Part shown: one piece after another, positions 8,012 to 18,300 of the stretch
Layout: each line of letters starts with the position of its first letter
Numbering within the stretch: position 1 is the first letter of the stretch
Source: Fibrobacter sp. UBA7003
GTDB lineage: Bacteria > Fibrobacterota > Fibrobacteria > Fibrobacterales > Fibrobacteraceae
Assembly: GCA_002449765.1 (NCBI GenBank)
Contig: DJXN01000012.1
Span: 62,001-126,000 of the forward strand
DNA length: 64,000 nt
Direction: 5' to 3'
Made by a program: the position numbers and the translations under genes
Notes under the pieces: model-generated
The model's input: only the letters and a program-made list of their open reading frames with translations
Told to the model about the DNA's origin: nothing
Databases searched by the model: none

Positions 8012-9451
8012 TCATTTTTTGCAGAATACGATATAGTATTCATCCACATGCCCCACTTGCCATTCCGGGGCACTATCGAGAGCGTCGAGAACCCTTCCCC
8101 AACGGGCATAGTAGCGGAGCGGAAAAACAGCGCGGTCGACCCCCCAGGAATCCGCCTCGGAGAAAAACAGTCCCGGCTCTTCGGCAAAGCGCAGATAGCG
8201 TTCAAAAAAGTCTGCCGTCTTGAGAATAAAGCGTCCATCGACATAGACGGAATCGGACGGGTTCACGAAAGCGAGGTAGCCGCCAGCGCGATCGTCATTG
8301 AAAAGCCTGCCAGCATGCGGATGAGCCGACATCCATTTCGCCGCATCGACAGGGACCCGCTGGTAGGCGACAAAGGAATCATAAGCGGCAAGGGAACGCG
8401 CCCAGAGCCCGAACACAAAAGCCAAGACCGCAACCCCCGACCATTTATAGAACAAATTAACATTTTGCAAGCAACATTCAGCACGAGATATTTCATGTAA
8501 AAAAGCAACGGCAAATACGGGTAGGAACAGCGCCATATTGCGTTCTGCGACTAACGCGAGTACCGCCGTCGTCAAAAGAGAAGCAGACAAAGTCCACTCC
8601 CGACGGTACAGGATGTTGCGAAGCGACCAAGCACACGCCACAGCGCACACTGCAACCGCAAAGACACATCCTAAGACGTTTTCTCCCGCCGCAAGTATCG
8701 AAAACGGGCTACGGTTCTCGGCGATGGACGATGCAAACACGGCCACCGACGGAGTAATGCCGAGAAGCCTATCCAAAAGCCCAAGCGGGTACAGAAACAG
8801 ACGCAATCCATCCCCGCGCAACAAAGGCATCGCAAACATCGAAAGGAGGAATGCGGATTTCAGAAGGCGTTCGCGCGCGTTCGCACTTTTTACAATCTGC
8901 GGCAAAAGCACGGCCGCCGCAAAGAGCGGCCCCAATATATAGAGGCCCTGCACTCGACACCACAGCCACTGCAAAATGAGAATCGCGACAGCAACGGGAA
9001 CACGGCGCAATCCCGGCAGCAGATTCCAATAGACACCCAGAATCAACAGGCTGAACAGCACCGGCCGTATTTCGAAGCAATAGCGGAACACAAACAAAGT
9101 CACTGTCAAAGTAGCGGCAGTCACAGCATTGCATCGGATTGCCTTACGGAACGGCCAAAGGAACAGCGCAAACACAGTTCCCCAAAGCAACGCCTTGAAA
9201 GCGACAAGCAACGGCGCCCCGCCGAGAGAATACGCCGCATAGACGACCTGCTGGAAATACTCGTGAACATTCACTGCGGGAAGCCGCACCGGGGACCACG
9301 TCAGATACCACTCCCGGGCACAAGCCAGATGCCACCAGATATCCGTATCCGTCAGAGGAAACAGGGCAAACAGGGCAACCGAAACGGGGACCAGGAGCCC
9401 GCTACTGATTGCTCTTTTCGTGATGGCACAGAGTTTCAACAGAATGTCCAA
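8012..9451 (-). CDS. Polytopic inner-membrane protein, GT-C-like
   Basis: 479 residues with about ten hydrophobic segments in the first 380, then a soluble C-terminal tail. An early DTDIWWHLACAREW motif after the first helix matches the DxDxWWHL signature of a broad family of GT-C-like membrane proteins. The tail has RAGGYLAFVNPSDSVYVDGR, also typical of that family (compare GGYL...VFIDGR). GT-C proteins use polyprenyl-linked sugars, but no substrate can be assigned. The start is uncertain: the TTG at 9451 overlaps the upstream gene by 50 nt, and a second TTG at 9439 is equally possible. No ATG precedes the first helix. Confidence 0.72.
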   Translation of the reverse strand: MDILLKLCAITKRAISSGLLVPVSVALFALFPLTDTDIWWHLACAREWYLTWSPVRLPAVNVHEYFQQVVYAAYSLGGAPLLVAFKALLWGTVFALFLWPFRKAIRCNAVTAATLTVTLFVFRYCFEIRPVLFSLLILGVYWNLLPGLRRVPVAVAILILQWLWCRVQGLYILGPLFAAAVLLPQIVKSANARERLLKSAFLLSMFAMPLLRGDGLRLFLYPLGLLDRLLGITPSVAVFASSIAENRSPFSILAAGENVLGCVFAVAVCAVACAWSLRNILYRREWTLSASLLTTAVLALVAERNMALFLPVFAVAFLHEISRAECCLQNVNLFYKWSGVAVLAFVFGLWARSLAAYDSFVAYQRVPVDAAKWMSAHPHAGRLFNDDRAGGYLAFVNPSDSVYVDGRFILKTADFFERYLRFAEEPGLFFSEADSWGVDRAVFPLRYYARWGRVLDALDSAPEWQVGHVDEYYIVFCKK

Positions 9452-9836
9452 GCAGTTTTTCGATTTCGGGCAGGAGCGAGCCTTTCACGCGCTCAAGGTA
9501 AAGGCACTGCAGCTGAATCATGCGGTCGCGATGACGCCCAGCGTGTTCCTGAATCCAGTTGCTCACGGCGGCCTGCCTGTTTTCGAGCTGGCTACGCAAC
9601 GTCTGCTGGATAAAGGTCCGTTGCACTTCCATATAGCGGTGCATATTGAAAGGCAAGCGGTAGGTGCGGATAAACTGCTTCAGAAGGACCAGGAGCGAAA
9701 GGTTCTGCCCCTTGTGCAATTCGATGAAGTTCTTCAAGTCATCCAAATGATCCCTGAAAAAAGGGACGATTGCCTTATCGTCTATTTGATAAAGTTCCAA
9801 CTCGTCCTGTTTTTTCGTCGCTTCGTCGACTGCCAT
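9402..9836 (-). CDS. Small conserved-looking soluble protein, unknown
   Basis: 144 residues, highly charged and mostly helical, with no signal peptide or membrane segment. It is rich in Gln, Leu, Arg and His, with a possible amphipathic helical hairpin around residues 60-110 (MEVQRTFIQQTLRSQLENRQ). I do not recognise a family. ATG 9836 is preferred over a TTG two codons upstream, because a TAAATT hexamer ends 6 nt before it. It lies 9 nt downstream of trhP and overlaps the start of the following membrane-protein gene, so it probably belongs to the same transcription unit. Confidence 0.7.
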   Translation of the reverse strand: MAVDEATKKQDELELYQIDDKAIVPFFRDHLDDLKNFIELHKGQNLSLLVLLKQFIRTYRLPFNMHRYMEVQRTFIQQTLRSQLENRQAAVSNWIQEHAGRHRDRMIQLQCLYLERVKGSLLPEIEKLLGHSVETLCHHEKSNQ

Positions 9837-9842
9837 ATTCAA

Positions 9843-9848
9843 AATTTA
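9843..9848 (-). promoter_or_regulatory. Possible -10 element overlapping the trhP stop codon
   Basis: TAAATT on the minus strand, whose TAA is also the trhP stop. It lies 6 nt before ATG 9836, which has no ribosome binding site. The same spacing recurs at other genes of the window. Because the gene follows trhP closely, this could be chance. Confidence 0.3.
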
Positions 9849-11180
9849 CGTATTAGACGCCCTATGCGCTGTGATTTTCTTTACAATGAACCCGAAATTG
9901 GCCTTTTCCGTGTTTTTTAGCACATTTTCCTGTAAAAAGACGCGCCCTTCCGTCCCCGGGTTCAAGCGGTCGGCCGCCGCACCCCGGAAATCCATCAGGC
10001 TTTCCACCTGGATCGGATCCATCCCCGCGGGAGTCATGATTTCGAGCGAATCGTCCATGCAGAACGGGTTCTTCACGTTCACGCGGCAGGAATTCGTCGT
10101 AGCGTCATAATCGAGGATCTGTGCGGCGACACACCCGCCTTCAGCATCCACATGTGTCGCCTCGTAATTCTGCGGCAGGGGGCCACGTAAAAATCCCGGC
10201 ATGAACCCGCGGCCGTCCACAAAGCGCATCGCCCTGCGGGACTCCTGCGGAACAAGGTCCTGAGAGCAGGGACTTCCCGATTCCAGGGCAACAACCGACG
10301 CATCGATGGCCATGCGATAAGCGCGCACTACTTGGGAAAGGTAATATACCGAGCGCGTGCGGCCTTCTATCTTGAACGAGTCGAGTCCGCCCTGCACCAG
10401 TTCGGGAATCACGTCCAGGGCGCAGAGGTCCCGGCTACTCATAAAGTATGTTCCCCAAGTATCCTCGTCCAGGGCCACCGGTGGAAGTTCGGGTCTATCC
10501 GTCCGCTGCAAGCTGAATTCGCCTTCGTGTTCGCGGTAATCCTCCACTTGAGGCCCGGAATTGGCATAAAGCCGGTAAGGCATACGGCAGCTGTTGTCGC
10601 AGGCCCCCTGGTTCGCATCGCGGTGGGTCACCCAGTTGCTGAGCATACAGCGTCCGGACATTGCCATACACACGGCACCATGAACAAACACCTCCAGTTC
10701 AAGGTCCGGCAGCTTTTCCTTTATCTCCAAAATTTCAGACAGCCGAAGTTCACGACTCAGGATAATTCGGCGGACACCCAGATCTCGCCAGAACTTTGCG
10801 GCGAGGTAATTCGTGGTATTCGCCTGCACCGAAAGGTGGATTTCCACATCGGGACGTTCTTTACGAAGCCAGCCGACAAATCCAGGGTCAGCGACAATCA
10901 GCGCATCGGGCTTGAGTTCTATCGCCGCAAGCAGCGCCTTTTGGAACGATTCGACCTTCACGTTACGGGGAATCACGTTGCTCGTGAGGTAGAATTTTTT
11001 CCCGAGGCTCCTCGCATAAGCGATACCTTCCGCCAGGTCATCCAAGCTCCTGAACCCGTTTTCGCGGGCCCGGAGGCTAAAAGCAGGTTGGCCCGCATAT
11101 ACAGCGTCCGCACCATAGGCATACGCATACTTCATGCGCACAAGGTCACCCGCAGGAGCCAACAGTTCTGGTTTTTTCAT
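9846..11180 (-). CDS. trhP: U32-family tRNA U34 hydroxylase TrhP
   Basis: 444 residues. The peptidase U32 signature is complete (EVFVHGAVCMAMSGRCMLS), followed by RDANQGACDNSCR, the form seen in the YegQ/TrhP branch, which makes 5-hydroxyuridine at the wobble position of tRNA using prephenate. The cysteines of these motifs are those expected to hold an Fe-S cluster. The N-terminal TIM-barrel half (PELLAPAGDLVRMKYAYAYG) and a C-terminal beta-rich domain complete the family architecture. ATG 11180 begins 5 nt after the stop of the Wzi-like gene; the GTG at 11192 would overlap that gene and is less likely. Confidence 0.9.
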   Translation of the reverse strand: MKKPELLAPAGDLVRMKYAYAYGADAVYAGQPAFSLRARENGFRSLDDLAEGIAYARSLGKKFYLTSNVIPRNVKVESFQKALLAAIELKPDALIVADPGFVGWLRKERPDVEIHLSVQANTTNYLAAKFWRDLGVRRIILSRELRLSEILEIKEKLPDLELEVFVHGAVCMAMSGRCMLSNWVTHRDANQGACDNSCRMPYRLYANSGPQVEDYREHEGEFSLQRTDRPELPPVALDEDTWGTYFMSSRDLCALDVIPELVQGGLDSFKIEGRTRSVYYLSQVVRAYRMAIDASVVALESGSPCSQDLVPQESRRAMRFVDGRGFMPGFLRGPLPQNYEATHVDAEGGCVAAQILDYDATTNSCRVNVKNPFCMDDSLEIMTPAGMDPIQVESLMDFRGAAADRLNPGTEGRVFLQENVLKNTEKANFGFIVKKITAHRASNT

Positions 11181-11185
11181 ACAAG

Positions 11186-12721
11186 CTACCACTTGAATCC
11201 GGCGCGGAGGTACACCTTGCGGTCGTCAATAAAGGTAAGTTCACCCATGAAGCTTACGTATTGTCCCTCATATGCAAGTGCGGGCGTGAGAGAATACTGC
11301 ATTTTCGCCCCGTCGAGAAACTTCTTATGGATCTTCATGTGGTTATGGCGCGGAGTCGTGTCATTTACGGCACTCCCGTAATCCGTCCCCTTCCAGAACC
11401 AGGTATTGCGAAGCGACGCGAAGATATGGCCGTCGAACTGCGCAAATACATTCCAATCTATCGTTTGGCTATTCGGACCGCCCTGGTTTCCGAGCGGATA
11501 GCCCAGGTGCGCCATCTGCGCCGTATTCTTCACGAAATGCGTATAGACATAGGGCTCGACACGGGCATATTCAGCGACAGTCCCCACTTCGAGCTTTTTC
11601 CCCTTGATATAGAAATCATGTCCCGCCTGCAAGCCGGCCATCCATGCCCACTTCGCTTCGATATTGTCGTTCTTGACGAGACTAATCGGAGATTCCATGT
11701 CATCGAGGAAGAATTCCGTATAAATTCGTACCTTGTTGAACAGGCGATAATTGAAATCCATCGCCAGGGAGCCATTGTTGCTGCTTTCGGAATAGTTGCC
11801 CTTTTCCATAAAGAGCGGAACCGTCGGCACAAACAGCCACGGCTTCATGTTATTGTAAAGCACCGTGAGTTCGCTAATGCCCACCGTCGCATTCCCGAAG
11901 GCAAGTTCGTAGCGGTGTCCAAAGAGGTTGCGCGTTTCGTCCTTATTCTTGTCGCTCATGCTCCCGTAAATGCGAAGATCGCCATAGAAGCTAAACACGC
12001 GCAAAGGTCCGAAGCGCAAATCGACACTCATCGAATTGAACGGAAGCGAGAACTGATTCAACGTGAGGTTGTTATAGTAGCCAGGGCCCCAGTGCATCAC
12101 GTCACGACCGAAGTCCAGCCGGAACCAATCGTAATTGAACGACAGGTGCGTGCGATAACGGGCATAACTCGTATATTCGACCCCGGAGTTGTTTTCTTCT
12201 TTCTGCACTTCCAGGAACTCGCGGTCCCACGACTTCGGTTTAGCCGCGGAATGTCCTTCGTCGTAAATTCGCGCATCAAGTACAAACTCGACGGAATCGG
12301 CAAAGCCGCGCAGGTAGATGCCACCGTCGATTCCTGGCCAAATGGTATCGCCCAAAGCCTCGCCTCCGCGATAGTCGATTCCACCCACAACACTCGTCGC
12401 AATTCCTATGCGCGGAGCCCTGACAGAATCATCATCGAATCCGTGGCCCGCAATACCCACGCCGTTCGCATTGTCGTAATAGAGAATCGCGTTCGATTCC
12501 GTTTCGACAAAATGCTTGTGGAATTCCGCATCACGTCGCGGATAGGTAAAGAACTGGCGGTCGCTACCGGTTGTCTGCCGATGGTATTCAAAAAGCATCG
12601 GGGCCATTTCAAGCGTCCGCAAATTGCGCGTGTGCTCGGGGCCAACGACCGGGGATGCAGCAATCACCTGCGAAGAAATAATTGCCACAAGAGCAAGAGA
12701 ACGAGTTTTTTTTACGAACAT
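11186..12721 (-). CDS. Wzi-like outer-membrane beta-barrel protein
   Basis: 511 residues with a signal peptide (MFVKKTRSLALVAIISSQVIAAS) and then many alternating aromatic strands, ending in a terminal aromatic residue (RAGFKW) as outer-membrane barrels do. The segment FGRDVMHWGPGYYNNLTL followed by SVDLRFGPLRVFSF matches the capsule-assembly Wzi family pattern (GRD..WGPG). Wzi proteins are outer-membrane lectins that hold capsular polysaccharide to the surface. No capsule genes are adjacent, so the role is inferred from family only. TAAATT 6 nt before ATG 12721 suggests a leaderless transcript shared with trhP downstream. Confidence 0.75.
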   Translation of the reverse strand: MFVKKTRSLALVAIISSQVIAASPVVGPEHTRNLRTLEMAPMLFEYHRQTTGSDRQFFTYPRRDAEFHKHFVETESNAILYYDNANGVGIAGHGFDDDSVRAPRIGIATSVVGGIDYRGGEALGDTIWPGIDGGIYLRGFADSVEFVLDARIYDEGHSAAKPKSWDREFLEVQKEENNSGVEYTSYARYRTHLSFNYDWFRLDFGRDVMHWGPGYYNNLTLNQFSLPFNSMSVDLRFGPLRVFSFYGDLRIYGSMSDKNKDETRNLFGHRYELAFGNATVGISELTVLYNNMKPWLFVPTVPLFMEKGNYSESSNNGSLAMDFNYRLFNKVRIYTEFFLDDMESPISLVKNDNIEAKWAWMAGLQAGHDFYIKGKKLEVGTVAEYARVEPYVYTHFVKNTAQMAHLGYPLGNQGGPNSQTIDWNVFAQFDGHIFASLRNTWFWKGTDYGSAVNDTTPRHNHMKIHKKFLDGAKMQYSLTPALAYEGQYVSFMGELTFIDDRKVYLRAGFKW

Positions 12722-12727
12722 AACTGC

Positions 12728-12733
12728 AATTTA
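12728..12733 (-). promoter_or_regulatory. -10 element of the Wzi-like gene (leaderless type)
   Basis: TAAATT on the minus strand, followed by GCAGTT and the ATG at 12721. No ribosome binding site is possible in the 6-nt gap. The arrangement matches that at mnmA, thiL and dnaG. Confidence 0.5.
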
Positions 12734-12791
12734 GTTTTTTAAAAAGAGTCCGTGCCGTTGTCAAAAGCACAACAGGTCTTTTCTGACCGCA

Positions 12792-12811
12792 TTCGTTCCG
12801 AACGGAACGAA
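12792..12811. promoter_or_regulatory. Inverted repeat in a divergent intergenic region
   Basis: Perfect 8-bp arms TTCGTTCC and GGAACGAA separated by GAAC, in the 218-bp gap between the divergent Wzi-like gene and the polysaccharide-binding lipoprotein. No T-run follows on either strand, so an operator or an RNA hairpin is more likely than a terminator. The binding protein is unknown. Confidence 0.35.
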
Positions 12812-12939
12812 AGCCCCCAAATATCGAATCGACTTTTTTCAAAACAAGCGAAAAAAAACTTAAAACCCGGACTTTCACTTGGTATTTTTGAAAACGAACA
12901 AGCCCATTCAGGATTGTTGTTTGGAAAAGGGATACAATC

Positions 12940-15117
12940 ATGACATCAAGAATTCAAAAAAAGCTCGCGGTTTCTTCTGCACTCGCCTTCGGCCTACTCG
13001 CCGCCTGTTCGGACGACGCTCCTAATACCCAAGCGCCGGCAAACAGCGATTTCGAAGGAATCGAAACTAACGGGAATGCCGATAACATCTGCCTCAACGA
13101 GAACTACACGGGATTTTACGCCGCTGACGGGATTACGGTCATGTGCTTCGATGCCGCAGGGAATCTCTCGTTCTGGATTGGAGAGGACGGCATTATCGGC
13201 GTCCCCGAATCCGAAGCAGGGACGCCCTCCGGAGACACCCCAGCGGACACAGGAACGGCAACCGTCGAACCCACCTCCAGTTCCGCGGCAGCAATCGACT
13301 GCGACACTCGCGGAGCAACAATGTTGTATGTTCTGGACGGAATCACCTACTACCGGGCACAGGGCAAGACCTTCTACTTCGACAATGGCTGCAACAAGAT
13401 TATGTTGGCCGAGGCGGTCGGTTCTTCTTCCAGCGAAGCAGCCGCCATCGCATCTTCTGCCGATGTCGCCGTAGCATCTTCGGGAGACTCCGAAACAGGC
13501 TCCAACGCCCCCCCCGAAGCCGTATCCAATGGCAACGAGCCGTCCATCACTTTTGCCGCCACGGGCGCAACCGTCGTAAACGACAACGGCTGCGTCAGCA
13601 TCGAAGGGAGCAACGTCACCGTCACCTGCGCAGGCAACTACTTCTTCAGCGGAAGCAGCAGTAACGGACAGATCAAGGTCCTCGCCGGCGCACAGGACAA
13701 CGTGTATCTCTTCATGAATTCGGTCACGCTTTCGAATACGACTTCAGCACCGGTTGTATCGCTCAACAGCAACAAGACCTTCATCGTCGCAAACGAGGGA
13801 ACAAGCACATTCTCTGACGCATCGACGAGAAATTCTGTTATCTCATTTACAAACGCAAACGGGGCATCCGATACGACCTACGCGGGCGCCTGCATTTTCT
13901 CGAAGGATGACCTTACCATCAAGGGTTCCGGCATCATCAAGGTGACCGGCAACTACAACAACGGCATCCACAGCAGCGACGACCTGCGCGTCCGCGACAA
14001 TCCGACCATCACCGTAACCGCGAAAAACAACGCATTTAAGGGAAAAGATCTCGTCGATATCGAAGGCGGCACGCTGAACCTCACGGCTACAAGCGGTGAC
14101 GGCATCAAGAGCGACGAATGCACCGTAAGCGGGAACGACACGACCATTACCGAAGGCAAGGGCATTGTCAACATCAAGGGCGGCACCATCAACATCGAAA
14201 AAGCCGGCGATGACGGCATCCAGGCTTACAACTACGTGTTCATCAACGATTCCATCTCCGCCCCGAAAATCACGGTCAAGAGCACCGGCAAGGGCATCGT
14301 ATCCGAAGACAGAATCTACATCAACGCGGGCAACATCGATGTCACCTCGAACGATGACGGCATTCATTCCAACCTGAACGTTTACATGAACGGCGGAAAC
14401 GTGACCGTGAGCGCCGGCGACGACGGCATCCACGCCGATTCCGCGCTCCACCTCGCAGGATCCACCATCAACGTCACGAAGGCCTCCGAAGGCATGGAAG
14501 CGTTCTACATCTTTGCCGAAGGCGGAATCACCGCAACATACGGCACTGACGACGGCTGGAACGCCGCAGGCGGTTCTGCAGACCCAGGCACCTCCAGCGG
14601 CTCGCAGTGGGGCGGTTTCGGTGGCGGCATGATGAGCAGCAGCAAGGGCTACATCGTCATCACGGGCGGCTACCACTACATTAGCGCCTCGGGCAACGAC
14701 ATCGACGTGCTCGATGCGAACGGTACGGCAAAGCAGTCCGGCGGAGTCGTCATCGTAGAAATTCCCGCAAGCAGCGGCGGCATGGGCGGCAGTATGGGCG
14801 GAAGGCCGGGTCAGAGCGGTAGCAGCGGCGGATGCGCAACGAACGGCGCGGGCGGACTCATCGACACCGACAACGGGTTCACCATTACGGGCGGAGTGTT
14901 CCTCGGATTTGGAAGCCAGACCGAGGAATACCCGAACTGCACGGCAACATCGTACACAGCAGGCACGGCCTACGGTAGCGCCAACGCAGCATTCGCCCCG
15001 AAGGGCTCGGGAAGCATGATCCTCTATGGCGGCTCAGTCACTTCCGTCGCACAGGTAAACACCAGCGGCATGAAGCAAGTCACCTTCCCCAACGGCCTTG
15101 TTTTCTACGAAAAATAG
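12940..15117 (+). CDS. Cthe_2159-type carbohydrate-binding beta-helix lipoprotein
   Basis: 725 residues. Lipoprotein signal (AFGLLAACSDD), two short domains with cysteine pairs (about 45-165) joined by Ser/Ala/Glu-rich linkers, then a long parallel beta-helix from about 210. The helix has repeated rungs such as GDDGIQAYNYVFIN, NDDGIHSNLNVYMN and GDDGIHADSALHLA, the repeat of the Cthe_2159 (formerly DUF4353) family, whose founder binds cellulose and polygalacturonate. A glycine-rich insertion (GGMGGSMGGRPG) falls near 610. Start ATG 12940 has AAAGGG upstream. It is followed by a pectate-lyase-fold gene, which supports a role in capturing pectin-like polymers at the cell surface. Confidence 0.85.
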   Translation: MTSRIQKKLAVSSALAFGLLAACSDDAPNTQAPANSDFEGIETNGNADNICLNENYTGFYAADGITVMCFDAAGNLSFWIGEDGIIGVPESEAGTPSGDTPADTGTATVEPTSSSAAAIDCDTRGATMLYVLDGITYYRAQGKTFYFDNGCNKIMLAEAVGSSSSEAAAIASSADVAVASSGDSETGSNAPPEAVSNGNEPSITFAATGATVVNDNGCVSIEGSNVTVTCAGNYFFSGSSSNGQIKVLAGAQDNVYLFMNSVTLSNTTSAPVVSLNSNKTFIVANEGTSTFSDASTRNSVISFTNANGASDTTYAGACIFSKDDLTIKGSGIIKVTGNYNNGIHSSDDLRVRDNPTITVTAKNNAFKGKDLVDIEGGTLNLTATSGDGIKSDECTVSGNDTTITEGKGIVNIKGGTINIEKAGDDGIQAYNYVFINDSISAPKITVKSTGKGIVSEDRIYINAGNIDVTSNDDGIHSNLNVYMNGGNVTVSAGDDGIHADSALHLAGSTINVTKASEGMEAFYIFAEGGITATYGTDDGWNAAGGSADPGTSSGSQWGGFGGGMMSSSKGYIVITGGYHYISASGNDIDVLDANGTAKQSGGVVIVEIPASSGGMGGSMGGRPGQSGSSGGCATNGAGGLIDTDNGFTITGGVFLGFGSQTEEYPNCTATSYTAGTAYGSANAAFAPKGSGSMILYGGSVTSVAQVNTSGMKQVTFPNGLVFYEK

Positions 15118-15186
15118 GCAAAGTGACCAAAATCACATATGCGACTTTTTTCAAGGGGGATATCTTCCCAAGAGCATTTAAATTTC

Positions 15187-15192
15187 TATAAT
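15187..15192 (+). promoter_or_regulatory. -10 element upstream of the leader hairpin
   Basis: TATAAT, an exact consensus -10, 69 nt after the preceding gene's stop and 25 nt before a terminator-like hairpin. It could drive a short RNA or the leader of the 15305 gene. No clear -35 at 16-18 nt. Confidence 0.35.
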
Positions 15193-15217
15193 TAAGGATA
15201 CTCCAAACCAACCCCAA

Positions 15218-15266
15218 GGTCAGACATTCTAAGCGTTCGCGCTTGCGGTGTCTGGCCGCTTTTTTT
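15218..15266 (+). terminator. Intrinsic terminator or attenuator with UUCG tetraloop
   Basis: Outer arms GGTCAGACA (15218-15226) and TGTCTGGCC (15249-15257), with an inner AAGCG-TTCG-CGCTT hairpin, then seven T at 15260-15266. It may end the transcript of the 12940 gene. Because a TATAAT at 15187 lies just upstream, it could instead terminate a roughly 65-nt leader RNA before the 15305 gene. Confidence 0.75.
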
Positions 15267-15304
15267 ATATATTTAAAGTCAAGAAGTCCCCCAGCGAGGT
15301 TTCC

Positions 15305-18300
15305 ATGTTTTTTTTGCGCACTTTTCGCACTTTTTTAGCTGTTCTCTGCACCTTAGTCCTCGGCGCCTTTGCCCAGGTCGAGTTTCCCATGGGCGCCGAA
15401 GTCGTAAACGTCAAGGCTGACCCCTACAACGCGAAGGGAGACGGCAAGGAAGACGACACGGAGGCCATCCAAAGAGCTTTGAACGACCACCCTGATGGCG
15501 ACTACATTATCTACCTGCCCCATGGCATCTACAAGATTTCTTCTGCGCTCACCTGGCCTACAGCAAACGGCAAACCCGAAAAGGACTACCGCCGTACTAT
15601 TCTCCAGGGTGAAAACATGGGTAGCACCATCATCACCCTCCAGGACGATGTCCCGGGATTCGAGAACCCCGACTTTCCGCAGGCAGTCATCTACACAGGC
15701 GACGGCCCTGCCCAACGACAGAGGAACGCTATCCGCGACCTTACCATCCGCACCGGCAAAAAGAACCCCGGCGCCATAGGCATCCGCTTCAACGCGGCAA
15801 TCCAAGGCAATATTACCAACGTGAAAGTTCAGTCCGGCGATAGCGCGGGCGTCTACGGAATCGACATGGGCTTCACCGAGAACATCGGCCCGTTGCTCCT
15901 GAAGAACGTCGAAGTCAACGGATTCGACGTGGGTGTCTACACTGCGGGTACGACCAACAGCATGACCTTCGAACACTTGACTCTCGGAGGCCAAAAAAAA
16001 TACGGTCTCGACAACGACGGTCAGATGATTGCCACGCGCGGGCTCAGATTCAAGGGCAACGCGCCGGCAGTCTACAACCACGGCACGGACGCATCCCTCG
16101 TCATTGTCGATGCCACCCTCGAATATGACCCCGGCAAGAATGTCGCCAAGCCGACCACCGCCATCGTGAACGAAGGACAGCTTTTCGCACGGGCAGTCAT
16201 CGTAAGCAAGTTCAAGTCCAAAATCAAGAGCACCGTCAAGGCACACAACGAGGAATTCAGCAATACCGAGATTATCGAGTTTTCCACGCAGGAAAACCAC
16301 CAGCTCTGCCACAGCCCCAAGCAGTCCATGAGGCTTTCCGTGACCGAGACGCCGACCGGAAGCGATCAAAAGTCCATGTACTGGACGTCCATCACCGGCG
16401 ATTATGGCGGCAGGGCAAACGACGGATCCGATGATTCCAAGGCCATCCAGAGCGCCATCGACGACGGCGCAGAAACCATCTTCTTCCCGCCCGGAGGCCG
16501 CTGGACCATCAACCGCGACATCTACCTGCGCAACCGAATCCACCGCATCATCGGAACCGAAGGTAAGATTGACGGCAAAGGCAAGTTCATTATCGAGGAA
16601 GGCACCTTCCACGACATCACCATCGAACGCTTTTCCACCTTCGGAAGCGGCATCATCAACAACTCCAAGCGCACCGTGCTCCTGAAGAACATGTACGTGA
16701 AGTCATTCGAGACATCCGAATTCGGCAACGGTGACGTATTCCTCGAAGATGTCTCGGTAGGCACCATCCAGATGAACTACCAGAAACTCTGGGGGCGCCA
16801 GGTCACCATGATCGGCGACACCAAGGGAGCCAAGATTACAAACAACGGCGGAACGCTCTGGATTCTAGGCCTCACCGTCAAGGACGGCAACACCATCCTC
16901 AACAACTTCAACAAGGCGTCTGCCGAACTCCTCGGCGTGAACGTCATCGCAAGCGACAAGGCGAAGAACGCGCCCATGTTCATCAACGACAACTCGAACC
17001 TCTCCATTGTCGGCCTCAAGGAGACTCTTACCCGCGGGAACCCCTACGTGAAGATTGTCGAGGAATCGAGGCAAGGTTCGAAGGTCTACGTGCTCAAGAA
17101 CACGGAACTGCCGAAGAACGAATCCGGCGGAATCATGATGAACCTCTACACAGGCTATGCCCCGAAGCAGGGCCACAACGATCCTCCCAAGGCGAGCATG
17201 GCCAAGGAACTCATCCTGGTGCAGCCGAACAGGCTCAAGCTCACCGGGACCGTCGAGGATGATGGCCGTGGCGACGGACTCTGCCGCGTACCCGTTGTCT
17301 GGAAAAAGGGAGTCGGCCCCGGCAAGGTGACCTTCTCCGATTCCACCGAATACGAGACGGACGTGTCGTTCACGGCAAGCGGTCGCTACAACATCCTCTT
17401 TACCGCAAACGACGGCTACCAGACGGGCGCCGATACAGGCAAGGTCTATGTGTTCGACAAGCGCTACACCACGTTTGACCATTCGGGCGACAACATCCCG
17501 AGCGGGCGCGGCGCCGACACCTGGATTTCACAGTTCGACAACTATTCCCCGCACGGCACCGACGAAAACCTCCGTGTCGCTCACGACAAGAACGATGCCG
17601 GCAAGATCTACCTCAAGTTCGACCTGTCCGTGCTTCCGGGACCGCTATTCGACGTGGCCCTCAAACTCGACTTCGACCCCGATTCCATCAAGAAGCCCGT
17701 GCAGTTGAACATCTTTGGTCTCAAGGAAACCGCCAAGGAAATGAACTTCGGAGAAGACAAGCTGGGAGTGGACTGGAAGAGCGACGAACTCACCTGGGAA
17801 AACGCCCCCGCGAACCTCGACCAGCCGGGCGGACAGTTCAACATCCGCAAGAACTCCGGTGGAGGCATCGACACGAAGTACGCAGACTTCCTCGGTATCA
17901 TTACGCTCAATCCGAAGGCTCCCCTCGGAGCCTTCCTCCGCACGCCGACCCTCACCGAGTTCTTCAAGAGGAAGCACCCCTCCAACCTCTACACGCTCAT
18001 CCTCACCGCCGTCGAGCCCGGCGAAACGCACATCCGCTCCCACAACTCGGGCAAGGATGTCGCCCCCACGCTCTATGTGGGCTACTACGACAACACGCGT
18101 TCCGTCGGCGGCGACGCCATGGACGGCGGCTACACGCTTTCGAAGGTCAACATCGACATCGTGAACCTGGAATGCAACTTCGACCTGACCGTGGGCTACC
18201 CGCAGTTCGTGCAAATCGAGATTATCAACGAATCGGGCAAGCGCATGCTCACGGTTGCTGCACGCGAAGTCCCCGGCGAAAAGAAAATCAATTTCAAGTT

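Noticed and set aside
13000..15100. A CRISPR-like or tandem DNA repeat in the 12940 gene
   Set aside because: The repeated GATGACGGCATC words encode beta-helix rungs (DDGI) at protein level; spacing varies and there are no spacers.
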